From Pseudomonadota bacterium (GTDB lineage: Bacteria; Pseudomonadota; Gammaproteobacteria; Burkholderiales; Burkholderiaceae_B), in NCBI GenBank assembly GCA_023425645.1, contig JAFACG010000028.1, positions 53,809 through 117,808 of the forward strand: a stretch of DNA of 64,000 bases, written 5' to 3'. This document shows positions 9,182 through 18,780 of this stretch, in pieces. The position numbers were made by a program, and so were the translations under genes. The notes beneath the pieces are model-generated. The model had not been told where the DNA came from and did not search any database. It saw only the letters and a program-made list of their open reading frames with translations. The stretch's first letter is position 1. Every line of letters begins with the position of its first letter.

Positions 9182-9925
9182 ATGAAGCGGACCTTGCTGG
9201 GCATGATCACCCCTTCCTCCAACACCGTGCTGGAGCCCTACACTAGCGCCTTGCTGATGGATTTGTTCCCCTTGGTGACGGCGCATTTCCAGCGCTTCGT
9301 GGTGCGTGAGATATCCCTGGAGGACGGCGCGCTCGCCCAGTTTTCCCTGCCAGCCCTGCTGGAGGCGGCCGAACTGTTGAGCGATGCGCGCATGGACGCC
9401 ATTGCCTGGAGCGGCACGGCGGCCAGTTGGCTGGGTTTCGAGGTGGACGAGCGTCTGTGCGCAGCGATCACCGAGCGCACCGGCATTCCCGCCACCACCA
9501 GCGTGCTGGCCTTGAACGAGGTGCTGGCGCGCGGCAACGTGGGCCGGCTGGGGCTGGTGACGCCCTACCTGGACGACGTACAGCGCGCCATCGTGCGCAA
9601 CTATGACGCGGCAGGGCATCAGGTCGTGGCCGAGGAACATCTGGGCGACAAAGGCAATTTCTCGTTTTCCGAGTATGACGAGCCCACCTTGCGCGACATG
9701 ATCTATCGCGTGGCCGACAGCCGGCCCGAGGCCATCGCCATCTTGTGCACCAATCTGCGCGGCGCGCGGCTGGTGGAGGACATCGAAAAGGAGATTGGCA
9801 TCCCTGTCTATGATTCGGTCAGCGTGACGGTGTGGAAGTCGCTGCTGCTGGCCGGGCAGGACCCTGCCCGCATACGCGGCTGGGGGCAGTTGTTCCGACA
9901 AGCCAGCCTGGCTGAAAAAGCATAA
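9182..9925 (+). CDS. Asp/Glu-racemase superfamily enzyme, arylmalonate-decarboxylase / maleate-isomerase type
   Basis: A 247-residue cytosolic enzyme. The N-terminus GMITPSSNTVLEP is the phosphate/carboxylate-binding loop shared with maleate cis-trans isomerase. Superfamily racemases and isomerases use two cysteines; here the first position is Gly78 (WSGTAASW) and only the second, Cys189 (ILCTN), is kept. This matches arylmalonate decarboxylase of B. bronchiseptica (Gly74/Cys188) by recalled sequence. A decarboxylase or one-base reaction is therefore more likely than hydantoin racemisation, though the substrate is unknown. ATG 9182 follows AGGAG; an earlier in-frame ATG overlaps the operator. 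It begins the transporter operon, 50 bases before dctP. Confidence 0.8.
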   Translation: MKRTLLGMITPSSNTVLEPYTSALLMDLFPLVTAHFQRFVVREISLEDGALAQFSLPALLEAAELLSDARMDAIAWSGTAASWLGFEVDERLCAAITERTGIPATTSVLALNEVLARGNVGRLGLVTPYLDDVQRAIVRNYDAAGHQVVAEEHLGDKGNFSFSEYDEPTLRDMIYRVADSRPEAIAILCTNLRGARLVEDIEKEIGIPVYDSVSVTVWKSLLLAGQDPARIRGWGQLFRQASLAEKA

Positions 9926-9975
9926 AGCTGCGCCAGGCAAAATTCGTTCAGGCTAACAAGCAAGGAGGAGACACC

Positions 9976-11028
9976 ATGCAACACCTGAAACTTGTGAAGT
10001 GGGTTGGGAGCGCCCTGCTGGGCGCGGGCATTCTGGGCAGCGGCATCAGCCAGGCACAGACGCCGCTGAGAGTCGTGGGCAATTTTTCCGGCAACAAGAT
10101 CCATGTGGAGGAGATCGAGCGGCCCTTCTTCGAGCAATTGCAGACCAGCATGGGCATGCCTGTGGTCTACAACACCATGGACGCCATCGGCGTGAACGCC
10201 GCGGACGCCTTGCGCATGCTGCGTTCGGGTTCGTTCGACGTGATGTCGGTGCAGATCGGCATGGCCTCCCGCGATGATCCCTTTTTCGAAGGCATAGACC
10301 TGGCGGGCGTATCCGCCGACCTGGACAGCCAGCGCAAGGCCGTGGACGCTTTCCGGGCCAAGATGGACGAGCGCCTGCAGCAGCGCTTCAACGCCAAGCT
10401 GCTGACCTTGTGGCCCTTTGGCGCCCAGGTGCTGTTCTGCAACGGCGACATCAATTCGGTGGACGACCTCAAGGGCAAGAAGGTGCGCGTGTTTACGCCA
10501 TCCATGTCCCGGCTGGTGGAGGGCCTGGGGGCCACGCCCGTCACTTTGCAGTTCAGCGAGGTGTACCTGGCCTTGCAGCGGGGAGTGGCCGACTGCGGGG
10601 TGACCGCGCCCAGCGCCGGCAACAGCGGCAAATGGCCGGAAGTGACCAAGGTGCTGCTGCCTTTGCCGCTGTCCTATTCGGTACAGGGCCACTTCATGAA
10701 CCTGGATCGCTGGAAGGCGCTCAGTCCTGAACAGCAGGCCAAGCTGGAAGCCGAGTTCAAGAAGATGGACGATCGCATGTGGAACCTGGCCAACGACTAC
10801 AACAAGGATGCCATCCAGTGCAGCACCGGCCAGGGCGAATGCAAGCATCACACGGCTTATTCCATGCGCGAGGTCCCCATCGACGGCCAGAACCGGCAGC
10901 GCGTGGTGGAGCTGACCAATCAGGCCGTCCTGCCCGCCTGGGGCGCCAGTTGCTCCCGGGGCTACAAGGAGTGCAAGAGCGTCTGGAACGAGACCGTGGG
11001 CCAGGCGACCGGCTTCTCCATTCAATAG
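9976..11028 (+). CDS. TRAP transporter periplasmic solute-binding protein, DctP family
   Basis: A 350-residue exported receptor. A signal peptide of about 28 residues ends GISQA before QTPLRVVG. The body has the DctP layout, with MLRSGSFDVMSVQIG early and FSEVYLALQRGVADC in the helix that lines the ligand cleft; a conserved Arg in KKVRVFTPSM normally binds the substrate carboxylate. Extra cysteines in the C-terminal part (CSTGQGEC, CSRGYKEC) suggest disulfides. GGAGGAG precedes the ATG. It would capture an organic acid or ureide-like compound in the periplasm and hand it to DctQ-DctM; the neighbouring catabolic enzymes suggest the cargo is their substrate. Confidence 0.9.
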   Translation: MQHLKLVKWVGSALLGAGILGSGISQAQTPLRVVGNFSGNKIHVEEIERPFFEQLQTSMGMPVVYNTMDAIGVNAADALRMLRSGSFDVMSVQIGMASRDDPFFEGIDLAGVSADLDSQRKAVDAFRAKMDERLQQRFNAKLLTLWPFGAQVLFCNGDINSVDDLKGKKVRVFTPSMSRLVEGLGATPVTLQFSEVYLALQRGVADCGVTAPSAGNSGKWPEVTKVLLPLPLSYSVQGHFMNLDRWKALSPEQQAKLEAEFKKMDDRMWNLANDYNKDAIQCSTGQGECKHHTAYSMREVPIDGQNRQRVVELTNQAVLPAWGASCSRGYKECKSVWNETVGQATGFSIQ

Positions 11029-11082
11029 GTACGATTCAAGTCAGGATGCGCGGGCGCGCCCCGCGCATCCGGGAGGTGTGCT

Positions 11083-11706
11083 ATGTCTGAACAAGGAACC
11101 GGCGCGGCCCAGGTCATCGTAAAGATGGCCGCCATGGTGGCCGGCTATGCGACGTTCATCCTGTCCATCCTGATCACCATCGAGGTGATCGGCCGCAAGT
11201 TCTTCGGTTTTTCTTTCCAGGGCGTCGACGAGTACGGCGGCTACGTCCTGGCCATCGGCGTGAGCCTGAGCCTGTCCTATGCACTGGCCATGCGCGCGCA
11301 CACGCGGGTGGACGTACTGATCAATCCCCTGGGCCGCCGCGTGCGCGCCTTCTTCAATGTGCTGGCCGCCGCCATGATGGCCGGGCTGGCCTGCTTCCTG
11401 TGCTGGCAAAGCGTGGCGACGCTGCGCGAGACGCTGGAGTTCGACAGCCGGGCCTCCACGCCGCTGGAGACGCCTTTGTGGATACCGCAGCTCATCTGGG
11501 TGGTGGGTTTCGCGCTGTTCGCGGTGGTGGCGCTCAGCTACCTGGTACGCGGCCTGCGCCTGGCGTCTGGCGGGGAGATCGACTCCCTGAATCGCCTGCT
11601 GGGTCCCAAGACCACCGATGAAGAGCTGAACGAAGCCCTGGAGGACAGCCAGATGGCTCCGCTGCCCAACCGCGGGCTGGAAACTCATATGGAGGCCAAG
11701 CCATGA
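11083..11706 (+). CDS. TRAP transporter small permease, DctQ family
   Basis: A 207-residue inner-membrane protein with four predicted membrane helices (about residues 15-38, 48-66, 88-108 and 130-150), the usual DctQ architecture, and a hydrophilic C-terminal tail longer than typical. The motif IEVIGRKFFGFSFQGVDEYGGY in the first loop is characteristic. Its stop overlaps the start of dctM by four bases (ATGA), so the two subunits are translationally coupled and form the membrane complex. Confidence 0.9.
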   Translation: MSEQGTGAAQVIVKMAAMVAGYATFILSILITIEVIGRKFFGFSFQGVDEYGGYVLAIGVSLSLSYALAMRAHTRVDVLINPLGRRVRAFFNVLAAAMMAGLACFLCWQSVATLRETLEFDSRASTPLETPLWIPQLIWVVGFALFAVVALSYLVRGLRLASGGEIDSLNRLLGPKTTDEELNEALEDSQMAPLPNRGLETHMEAKP

Positions 11707-13013
11707 TCACGCTATTGGGAATCGCCGGCGGCTTCGTCCTGCTGCTGGCTCTGCTGGCTGCGGGCATCAGCGTCGCCGTCGCCATCTTCACCGTGGCCAC
11801 CACCGGGGTGCTGATGTACTTGAACACCTCTTTGCTGTTCAATTTCGGCAACAATCTGTGGGCCACGCTCAATGACTTTCTGCTGACCGCCATCCCCCTG
11901 TTCATCCTGCTGGGCGAGATCCTGCTGCGCTGCGGGATCACCGAGCGCATGTACGGCGCCCTGTCGGTCTGGATGCAACGGTTGCCCGGCGGCCTGTTGC
12001 ATACCAACATCGGCGCCTCCACGGTGTTCTCCGCCATGTCCGGTTCTTCGGTGGCCACGGCCGCCACCATAGGCACGGTGGCTCTGCCGGCTTTCAAGCA
12101 GCGCGGCTACAACGAACGCCTGGCGCTGGGTTCGCTGGCGGCCGGCGCCACGCTGGGCATCCTGATCCCGCCCAGCATCAACATGATCATCTACGGCGCC
12201 ATCACCAACACGTCCATCGGCAAGTTGTTCATTGCCGGCATATTGCCGGGGCTGGCTCTGGCGGCGGCGTTCTCCGCCACCATCTACCTGTACGCCGTCT
12301 TCAAGCCAGGCATCGCGGGGCAAGGGGAGCCGCCAGCCAGCTGGGGCGAGAAGCTCGCCGCCCTGAAGGACCTGTTGCCGCCGGCCTTCGTGTTCTTCAT
12401 CGTCATGGGCAGCATCTACAGCGGCTGGGCCACCCCTACCGAAGCGGCCGCGCTGGGCGTGGTGGCGGCCCTGCTGGTGGCCGCGCAGCGCCGCAAGCTG
12501 ACCTTGGCCATGCTGCATGAGTGCTTCCTGTCCATGGCGCGCACCACGGCCATGCTGTTGCTCATCATCGTGGGCGCCTATTTCATGAACTATGTGGTGG
12601 GCATCCTGGGCATTCCGGCCGCCTTGTCGCGCTGGGTGTCCGACCTGGGCCTGAGTCCGCTGACGCTGATCCTGTTCCTGGTCGTGTTCTACCTGGTGCT
12701 GGGCTGCTTCCTGGAGACTCTGTCCATGATGATCGCCACCGTGCCCATCGTGGTGCCTTTGGTTCTGCAGTTCGGCTTCGATCCGGTCTGGTTCGGCATC
12801 TTCCTGGTGCTGATGATGGAGATTTCGCTGATCACCCCGCCCGTGGGCATGAATCTGTATGTGGTGCAGGGCGTGCGCGGCCGGGGAGCGATCACGGACG
12901 TCATGCTGGGCAGCTTGCCTTTCATGCTGGTCATGCTGCTGTTCGTGTTCGCCATCATTGTCTGGCCCCAGTCCGTGATGTGGCTGCCGGACCTGATGAT
13001 GTCGGGCGGATGA
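11703..13013 (+). CDS. TRAP transporter large permease, DctM family
   Basis: A 436-residue protein with about 12 hydrophobic segments, the secondary transporter that moves substrate with sodium or protons. Family landmarks are FILLGEILLRCGI near residue 65, SGSSVATAATIG near 115, and LIPPSINMIIYGAITNTSIG near 155, repeated by LITPPVGMNLYVVQGV in the second half. The start overlaps dctQ by four bases. It ends the operon; a strong terminator follows at 13037. Confidence 0.93.
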   Translation: MITLLGIAGGFVLLLALLAAGISVAVAIFTVATTGVLMYLNTSLLFNFGNNLWATLNDFLLTAIPLFILLGEILLRCGITERMYGALSVWMQRLPGGLLHTNIGASTVFSAMSGSSVATAATIGTVALPAFKQRGYNERLALGSLAAGATLGILIPPSINMIIYGAITNTSIGKLFIAGILPGLALAAAFSATIYLYAVFKPGIAGQGEPPASWGEKLAALKDLLPPAFVFFIVMGSIYSGWATPTEAAALGVVAALLVAAQRRKLTLAMLHECFLSMARTTAMLLLIIVGAYFMNYVVGILGIPAALSRWVSDLGLSPLTLILFLVVFYLVLGCFLETLSMMIATVPIVVPLVLQFGFDPVWFGIFLVLMMEISLITPPVGMNLYVVQGVRGRGAITDVMLGSLPFMLVMLLFVFAIIVWPQSVMWLPDLMMSGG

Positions 13014-13036
13014 TCGCCAGGCAGGATCTTCCTCAG

Positions 13037-13067
13037 AAAAAACGCGAACCCACGGGTTCGCGTTTTT
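13037..13067. terminator. bidirectional terminator between dctM and the Rieske gene
   Basis: AAAAAACGCGAACCC (13037-13051) pairs with GGGTTCGCGTTTTT (13054-13067), giving a long stem with a two-base loop. The flanking A-run and T-run let it stop the two convergent transcripts. Confidence 0.88.
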
Positions 13068-13088
13068 CTTTGCCGCACGAACGAGGTC

Positions 13089-14240
13089 TTATAGCGTCGG
13101 GTCGCCCATCAGGCGCCGATACCATTCGTGGAAGTGGCGCATGCCGTCCTCCATGGGAGACTGGTAGGGGCCGGCTTCGGAGACGCCGCGCTGCATCAGG
13201 GCGCGGCGGCCCGCATCCATGCGCTCGGCGATCTCGTCGTCCTCGATGGCGGTTTCCATATAGGCGGCGCGCTGCGATTCCACGAAATCGCGCTCGAAGG
13301 CCACGATGTCCTCGGGATAGTAGAACTCGACGACGTTGACGGTCTCCTGCGGGCTCTTGGGATAGAGCGTGGACAGCACCAGCACATGCGGGTAGAGCTC
13401 GATCATGTGGGTGGGGAAATACGTCACCCACACGGCCCCGAAGTCGGGCGCTTCGCCGCCGCGATAGGCCAGCAGGCTGTCGTGCCACTTGCGGTAGATG
13501 TCCGAGCCCGGATTGGCCAGAGCCTGGTGCACGCCGACGCGCTGCAGGCTGTACCAGTCGTTGAACTCCCATTGCAGATCATCGCAAGTGACGAACTGGC
13601 CCAGGCCGGGGTGGAAGGGCGCGACGTGGTAGTCCTCCAGGTAGACTTCGATGAACGTCTTCCAGTTGTAATTGCACTGGTGGATCTCGACGTGGTCCAG
13701 GACGTAGTCGCCGAAGTCGAATTCCGGACGCGCGAACAGGGGCGCCATGTCGGCGGCCGGGTCGCGCGGGCCTTCGAACAGCTGGCCGTGGCAATCGCGC
13801 AGGCGGTAGCGCTGCAGGTTCAGGCAGGGCTTGTCCTTGAAACGCGGGGCGGTCAGCAACTCGCCGCTGTCGTTGTAGGTCCAGCTGTGCAGCGGGCAGA
13901 CGATGTTGCCGCCGGTGCCCGCCAGGTTGCCCTTGCCGTTGGCCGGGCCCTGGACCTGGCCGGGCGCGCCGCCCAGCATCAGGGCCTGGCGATGCCGGCA
14001 GACATTGGACAGCAGTTCCACGCCGTTGGCGCTGCGCACGAGCACCCGCCCCGCGTCTTCCTGGACCAGGGTGCGCCAGTCGCCGGGCTCGGGAACGAGT
14101 TTTTCGTTGCCGACGTACAGCGAGGACTGCTTGAAAATGAGTTCTTGCTCGCGCTCGAAGAGGGCTTCGTCAAAGTAGGCGCTGACGGGAAGCTGGGGGC
14201 GAGCCGGCACCACATGTGCCATGCGACCTATGTCGGTCAT
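13089..14240 (-). CDS. Rieske [2Fe-2S] aromatic-ring-hydroxylating-type oxygenase, alpha subunit
   Basis: A 383-residue terminal oxygenase. The Rieske cluster ligands are Cys81/His83 (NVCRHRQ) and Cys115/His118 (VCPLHSW). The mononuclear iron site is in EVYLEDYHVAPFHPG (two His) with a C-terminal Asp in ETAIEDDEI. The 31 residues between the two ligand pairs, rich in Gly and Ala, are about twice the usual spacing. ATG 14240 is preceded by GGAGGG; an upstream in-frame extension is rejected. No ferredoxin or reductase gene is adjacent, so electrons must come from elsewhere. Substrate is unknown; it is convergent with the TRAP operon and separated from minE by 262 bases without a gene. Confidence 0.87.
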   Translation of the reverse strand: MTDIGRMAHVVPARPQLPVSAYFDEALFEREQELIFKQSSLYVGNEKLVPEPGDWRTLVQEDAGRVLVRSANGVELLSNVCRHRQALMLGGAPGQVQGPANGKGNLAGTGGNIVCPLHSWTYNDSGELLTAPRFKDKPCLNLQRYRLRDCHGQLFEGPRDPAADMAPLFARPEFDFGDYVLDHVEIHQCNYNWKTFIEVYLEDYHVAPFHPGLGQFVTCDDLQWEFNDWYSLQRVGVHQALANPGSDIYRKWHDSLLAYRGGEAPDFGAVWVTYFPTHMIELYPHVLVLSTLYPKSPQETVNVVEFYYPEDIVAFERDFVESQRAAYMETAIEDDEIAERMDAGRRALMQRGVSEAGPYQSPMEDGMRHFHEWYRRLMGDPTL

Positions 14241-14502
14241 GATTCCCTCCGCATGGATAAATAAGCCAGCCGGCGGGGTTGTTCTGGATTGAGCCGTTGC
14301 CGCTACTGGCGCGAAGAAAAATCGGAACTGGCCGATTGCAAACGGAAAATTGTACCCCATCCCTTTTGCTTGTGCGTCCGGCAGAGCCAGAAAAGCCGCG
14401 GGGGAGGCGTTTTTTTTGCAGACTGATGGTTCAGGGGTGAACGAGCAAGGCCGGCAGGGCCTGGCCAGGCCGCCCGCGATCGGGGCGGCCCTGCGGCCGG
14501 GA

Positions 14503-14802
14503 TCAGGCCTTGCCGTCGGCGGCCGGCTTGCCGGCCAGCGCGGCCGCGTCCACCTGGGGCATTTCGATTTTGACTTCCAGCACTTCCAGCGAGTCCTGGC
14601 GATCAAGGTTGACCTTGATGTCGTCGGGGTCGATTTTCACGTAGCGCGAAATGACCTCCACCAGCTCTTTCTGCAGGCGAGGCAGGTAGTCGGGGGCGAC
14701 GCCGCCCTGACCGCGTTCGTTGATGAGGATCAGCTGCAGGCGGTCCTTGGCGACCGTCGCTGATGTTTTCTTGTGACCGAGCAGGAAGGACAGGAAAGAC
14801 AT
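14503..14802 (-). CDS. minE: MinE, cell-division topological specificity factor
   Basis: A 99-residue protein that displaces MinC from MinD and stimulates MinD ATPase, producing the pole-to-pole oscillation that places the septum at midcell. The membrane-targeting N-terminus [21 protein letters not shown], the MinD-contact segment [10 protein letters not shown] and the dimerisation region [16 protein letters not shown] are all present. The C-terminus carries a short Ala/Lys tail beyond the usual 88-residue form. It starts one base after the minD stop, so the pair is translationally coupled. Confidence 0.96.
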   Translation of the reverse strand: MSFLSFLLGHKKTSATVAKDRLQLILINERGQGGVAPDYLPRLQKELVEVISRYVKIDPDDIKVNLDRQDSLEVLEVKIEMPQVDAAALAGKPAADGKA

Positions 14803-14803
14803 A

Positions 14804-15619
14804 TCACTTTCCTCCGAACAGGCGCTTGAACAGGCCGGGTTTTTCGTAGTCCACGAAGCGCAGGGGTTTTTCCTCGCCCAGGTAGCGGGCCACGATGTCC
14901 TGGTAGGCCTGGGACACGTCGCTTTCGCGGATATGGATGACGGGCACGCCCTGGTTGGAGGCCTGGAGCACGGTGTCCGATTCGGGCGTCACGCCGATCA
15001 GCTTGATGCGCAGGATGTCCTCCACGTCCTGCAGCGAGAGCATTTCGCCTTCGGACACGCGTTTGGGGCTGTAGCGGGTCAGCAGCAGGTATTCCTTGAT
15101 GGGTTCCTCGTTGCGTTCGGCCCGCCGCGACTTGGCGGCCAGAATGCCCAGGATGCGGTCCGAGTCGCGTACGGAGGAGACTTCGGGATTGGTGACCACC
15201 AGCGCGTCGTCGGCGAAGTAGGAGGCCATCAGGGCGCCGGTCTCGATGCCGGCGGGCGAGTCGCACACGATGTACTCGAAGTCCATGCCCTTGAGCTCTT
15301 CGAGCACTTTTTCCACGCCTTCGCGGGTCAGGGCGTCCTTGTCGCGCGTCTGCGAGGCGGGCAGGATGAACAGGTTTTCCAGCTGCTTGTCGCGGATCAG
15401 GGCCTGGTTCAGCGTGGCCTCGCCCTGGATGACATTGACGAAGTCGTAGACGACGCGCCGTTCGCAGCCCATGATCAGGTCCAGATTGCGCAAGCCGACG
15501 TCAAAGTCGATGACCACGGTCTTGTGACCGCGCATCGCAAGACCAGATGCAAAACTGGCACTGGTGGTGGTCTTGCCTACACCGCCCTTGCCTGATGTCA
15601 CCACAACTATACGCGCCAT
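14804..15619 (-). CDS. minD: MinD, septum-site-determining ATPase
   Basis: A 271-residue deviant-Walker ATPase of the ParA/MinD family. KGGVGKTT lies at residues 10-17 after [10 protein letters not shown], and a C-terminal amphipathic helix ([10 protein letters not shown]) anchors the ATP-bound dimer to the inner membrane, where it recruits MinC and MinE. The length equals the usual 270. It is followed by minE after one base. A 181-base gap with a terminator-like hairpin separates it from minC. Confidence 0.97.
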   Translation of the reverse strand: MARIVVVTSGKGGVGKTTTSASFASGLAMRGHKTVVIDFDVGLRNLDLIMGCERRVVYDFVNVIQGEATLNQALIRDKQLENLFILPASQTRDKDALTREGVEKVLEELKGMDFEYIVCDSPAGIETGALMASYFADDALVVTNPEVSSVRDSDRILGILAAKSRRAERNEEPIKEYLLLTRYSPKRVSEGEMLSLQDVEDILRIKLIGVTPESDTVLQASNQGVPVIHIRESDVSQAYQDIVARYLGEEKPLRFVDYEKPGLFKRLFGGK

Positions 15620-15766
15620 GACAATCGGATTCCTTTGTTTTTCAAGTTACATAATCGTAAAGCATAACCGGCGCTATTTTGGCATTCGTCCCTGGACTTC
15701 GCCTACTGCTTCGCAACAAAAAATATCAATTGCGTTGTTTCGTGCCGGTTTGCCGGGAATTACTAC

Positions 15767-15791
15767 AAAAAAGGCCGGCGCAGAGCCGACC
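15767..15791 (-). terminator. terminator-like hairpin between minC and minD
   Basis: Read on the minus strand, GTCGGC - TCTGC - GCCGGC is followed by CC and six T, just after the minC stop. The stem is short (6 bp with one G-T pair), so it may attenuate transcription rather than stop it. It would partly uncouple minC from minDE. Confidence 0.5.
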
Positions 15792-15800
15792 CTTGGGGAT

Positions 15801-16577
15801 TCAGGCGCCCAGCGGGTCTATCCTGAGCTTGTCGCCGTCCAGCGCCACGACCGCCGGCTTGTTGCGCAGCTGGGAATCCAGGCGGGTCTCGATGACGCGG
15901 TAGACGCCGGCGATGGCCACCAGTTCCGGGTCCAGCTCCGTGGTGAAGACGCGGGCGTTGGCATCGCCCCGGGCGCCGGCCATGGCCTTGCCGCGCAGCG
16001 GACCGTAGACGTGTATGTTTCCGTCGGCGATGACCTCTGCGCCCTGGCTGACCGCGCCCACCACGATCAGGTCGGTATGGCGCGCGTAGATGCGCTGGCC
16101 CGAGCGCAACTGCCGGTTGATGAGGAGTGCCGCCGGGGCGACGGCGGGGGCGGCCGGCGCGGCGGCGGGAGCCTCCTGCGGCTGCTCCTGCGGTGCGATG
16201 GACAGCGCCGGGACATCCTTGTCGGGCGCGGCCTCGGCCTGCGGACGAGCCGGCGGGCTGGACAGCTCCACATGAGGCAGGCCGCTGTCCAGGGCGGCTT
16301 GCGCATGGTCGGGATGCGCCACCACGCCCACCGGGTGCAGCTTGTACTGGCGCAGGGCCGCCGTCAGGGCCGGCCAGTCCACGGCGGCGGCGATGGCGCT
16401 TGCATCGATGACCACGGGCTCGTCCTCGAAGAACGAACCGGCGTCCTTCATGCGCTGCGCCAGCGCCGCCAGCTGCTCGGACGTATCGGCGGAGCGCAGC
16501 ACCACGCGCACGGCATAGAGGGTGGCGCTCTTGAAATCCAGGGCCTGGGGCCCTTTGGCATGAGTCTGATCGTTCAC
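15801..16577 (-). CDS. minC: MinC, septum-site-determining FtsZ inhibitor
   Basis: A 258-residue protein whose N-terminal domain (residues 1-105) destabilises FtsZ polymers and whose C-terminal beta-helix (about residues 150-258, [21 protein letters not shown] and [17 protein letters not shown]) binds MinD. The two are joined by a long linker rich in Ala, Pro and Gln (about residues 112-150), longer than in E. coli (231 residues overall). It follows glnS by 30 bases on the same strand and may be read through from it. Confidence 0.95.
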   Translation of the reverse strand: MNDQTHAKGPQALDFKSATLYAVRVVLRSADTSEQLAALAQRMKDAGSFFEDEPVVIDASAIAAAVDWPALTAALRQYKLHPVGVVAHPDHAQAALDSGLPHVELSSPPARPQAEAAPDKDVPALSIAPQEQPQEAPAAAPAAPAVAPAALLINRQLRSGQRIYARHTDLIVVGAVSQGAEVIADGNIHVYGPLRGKAMAGARGDANARVFTTELDPELVAIAGVYRVIETRLDSQLRNKPAVVALDGDKLRIDPLGA

Positions 16578-16607
16578 TTGAATCGCTTGTGATCGTTGTG
16601 GGAAACC

Positions 16608-18365
<1,758 letters not shown>

Positions 18366-18509
18366 ACACGTATGAAAAAAAGAATGCGACGGACTAATTG
18401 GTCATTTTGCCACGTTCTTGTTTTGGTGGCTCATTCGCGAGCAGAAATGGTGGCGGGCCATTGCACGGGAACGGTGGCGTGGGCGGGGCGATTCGCCCTA
18501 AACTTAGGG

Positions 18510-18769
18510 CCTGTTCACACGATGGAAGGAGTCGCGAAGGGATGAAACCTGCTTTCAATCAAGGCGCAGCTCGCAGTGTGCATGTCCATGCACACAAGGG
18601 ATGCAACGCAGAGTGCAAGAAGGTTTCAACCCTTCCCGAAGGGTTCGAGCCAGAGCGTACAGTTCGCGGTGTTGCCCATCCTCGCCAGGCATGGGGCCTG
18701 GCTGCGGTGGGCGCCTTGCGCCCAATCCTCTCTGGTTCGAACGCGATCTCCTTCCATCGTGTGAACAGG
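18510..18769. mobile_element. family A inverted-repeat element, copy 1 (MITE-like, 260 bp)
   Basis: Perfect 22-bp terminal inverted repeats (18510-18531 beginning CCTGTTCACACGATGG, and 18748-18769) bound a 260-bp non-coding segment. The interior holds further hairpins: TGTGCATG-TC-CATGCACA, AACCCTTCCCGAAGGGTT, and a distant pair TGAAACCT / AGGTTTCA. Its right end is 11 bases before the ATG of the cytochrome-bd-like operon, so its terminus overlaps that gene's leader. An open frame crosses it but has no homologue I recognise and no start signal. A related element is at 56343-56598 and a degenerate one at 28509-28611. The gap 18366-18780 holds no gene. Confidence 0.7.
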
Positions 18770-18780
18770 TCCTGGACATT

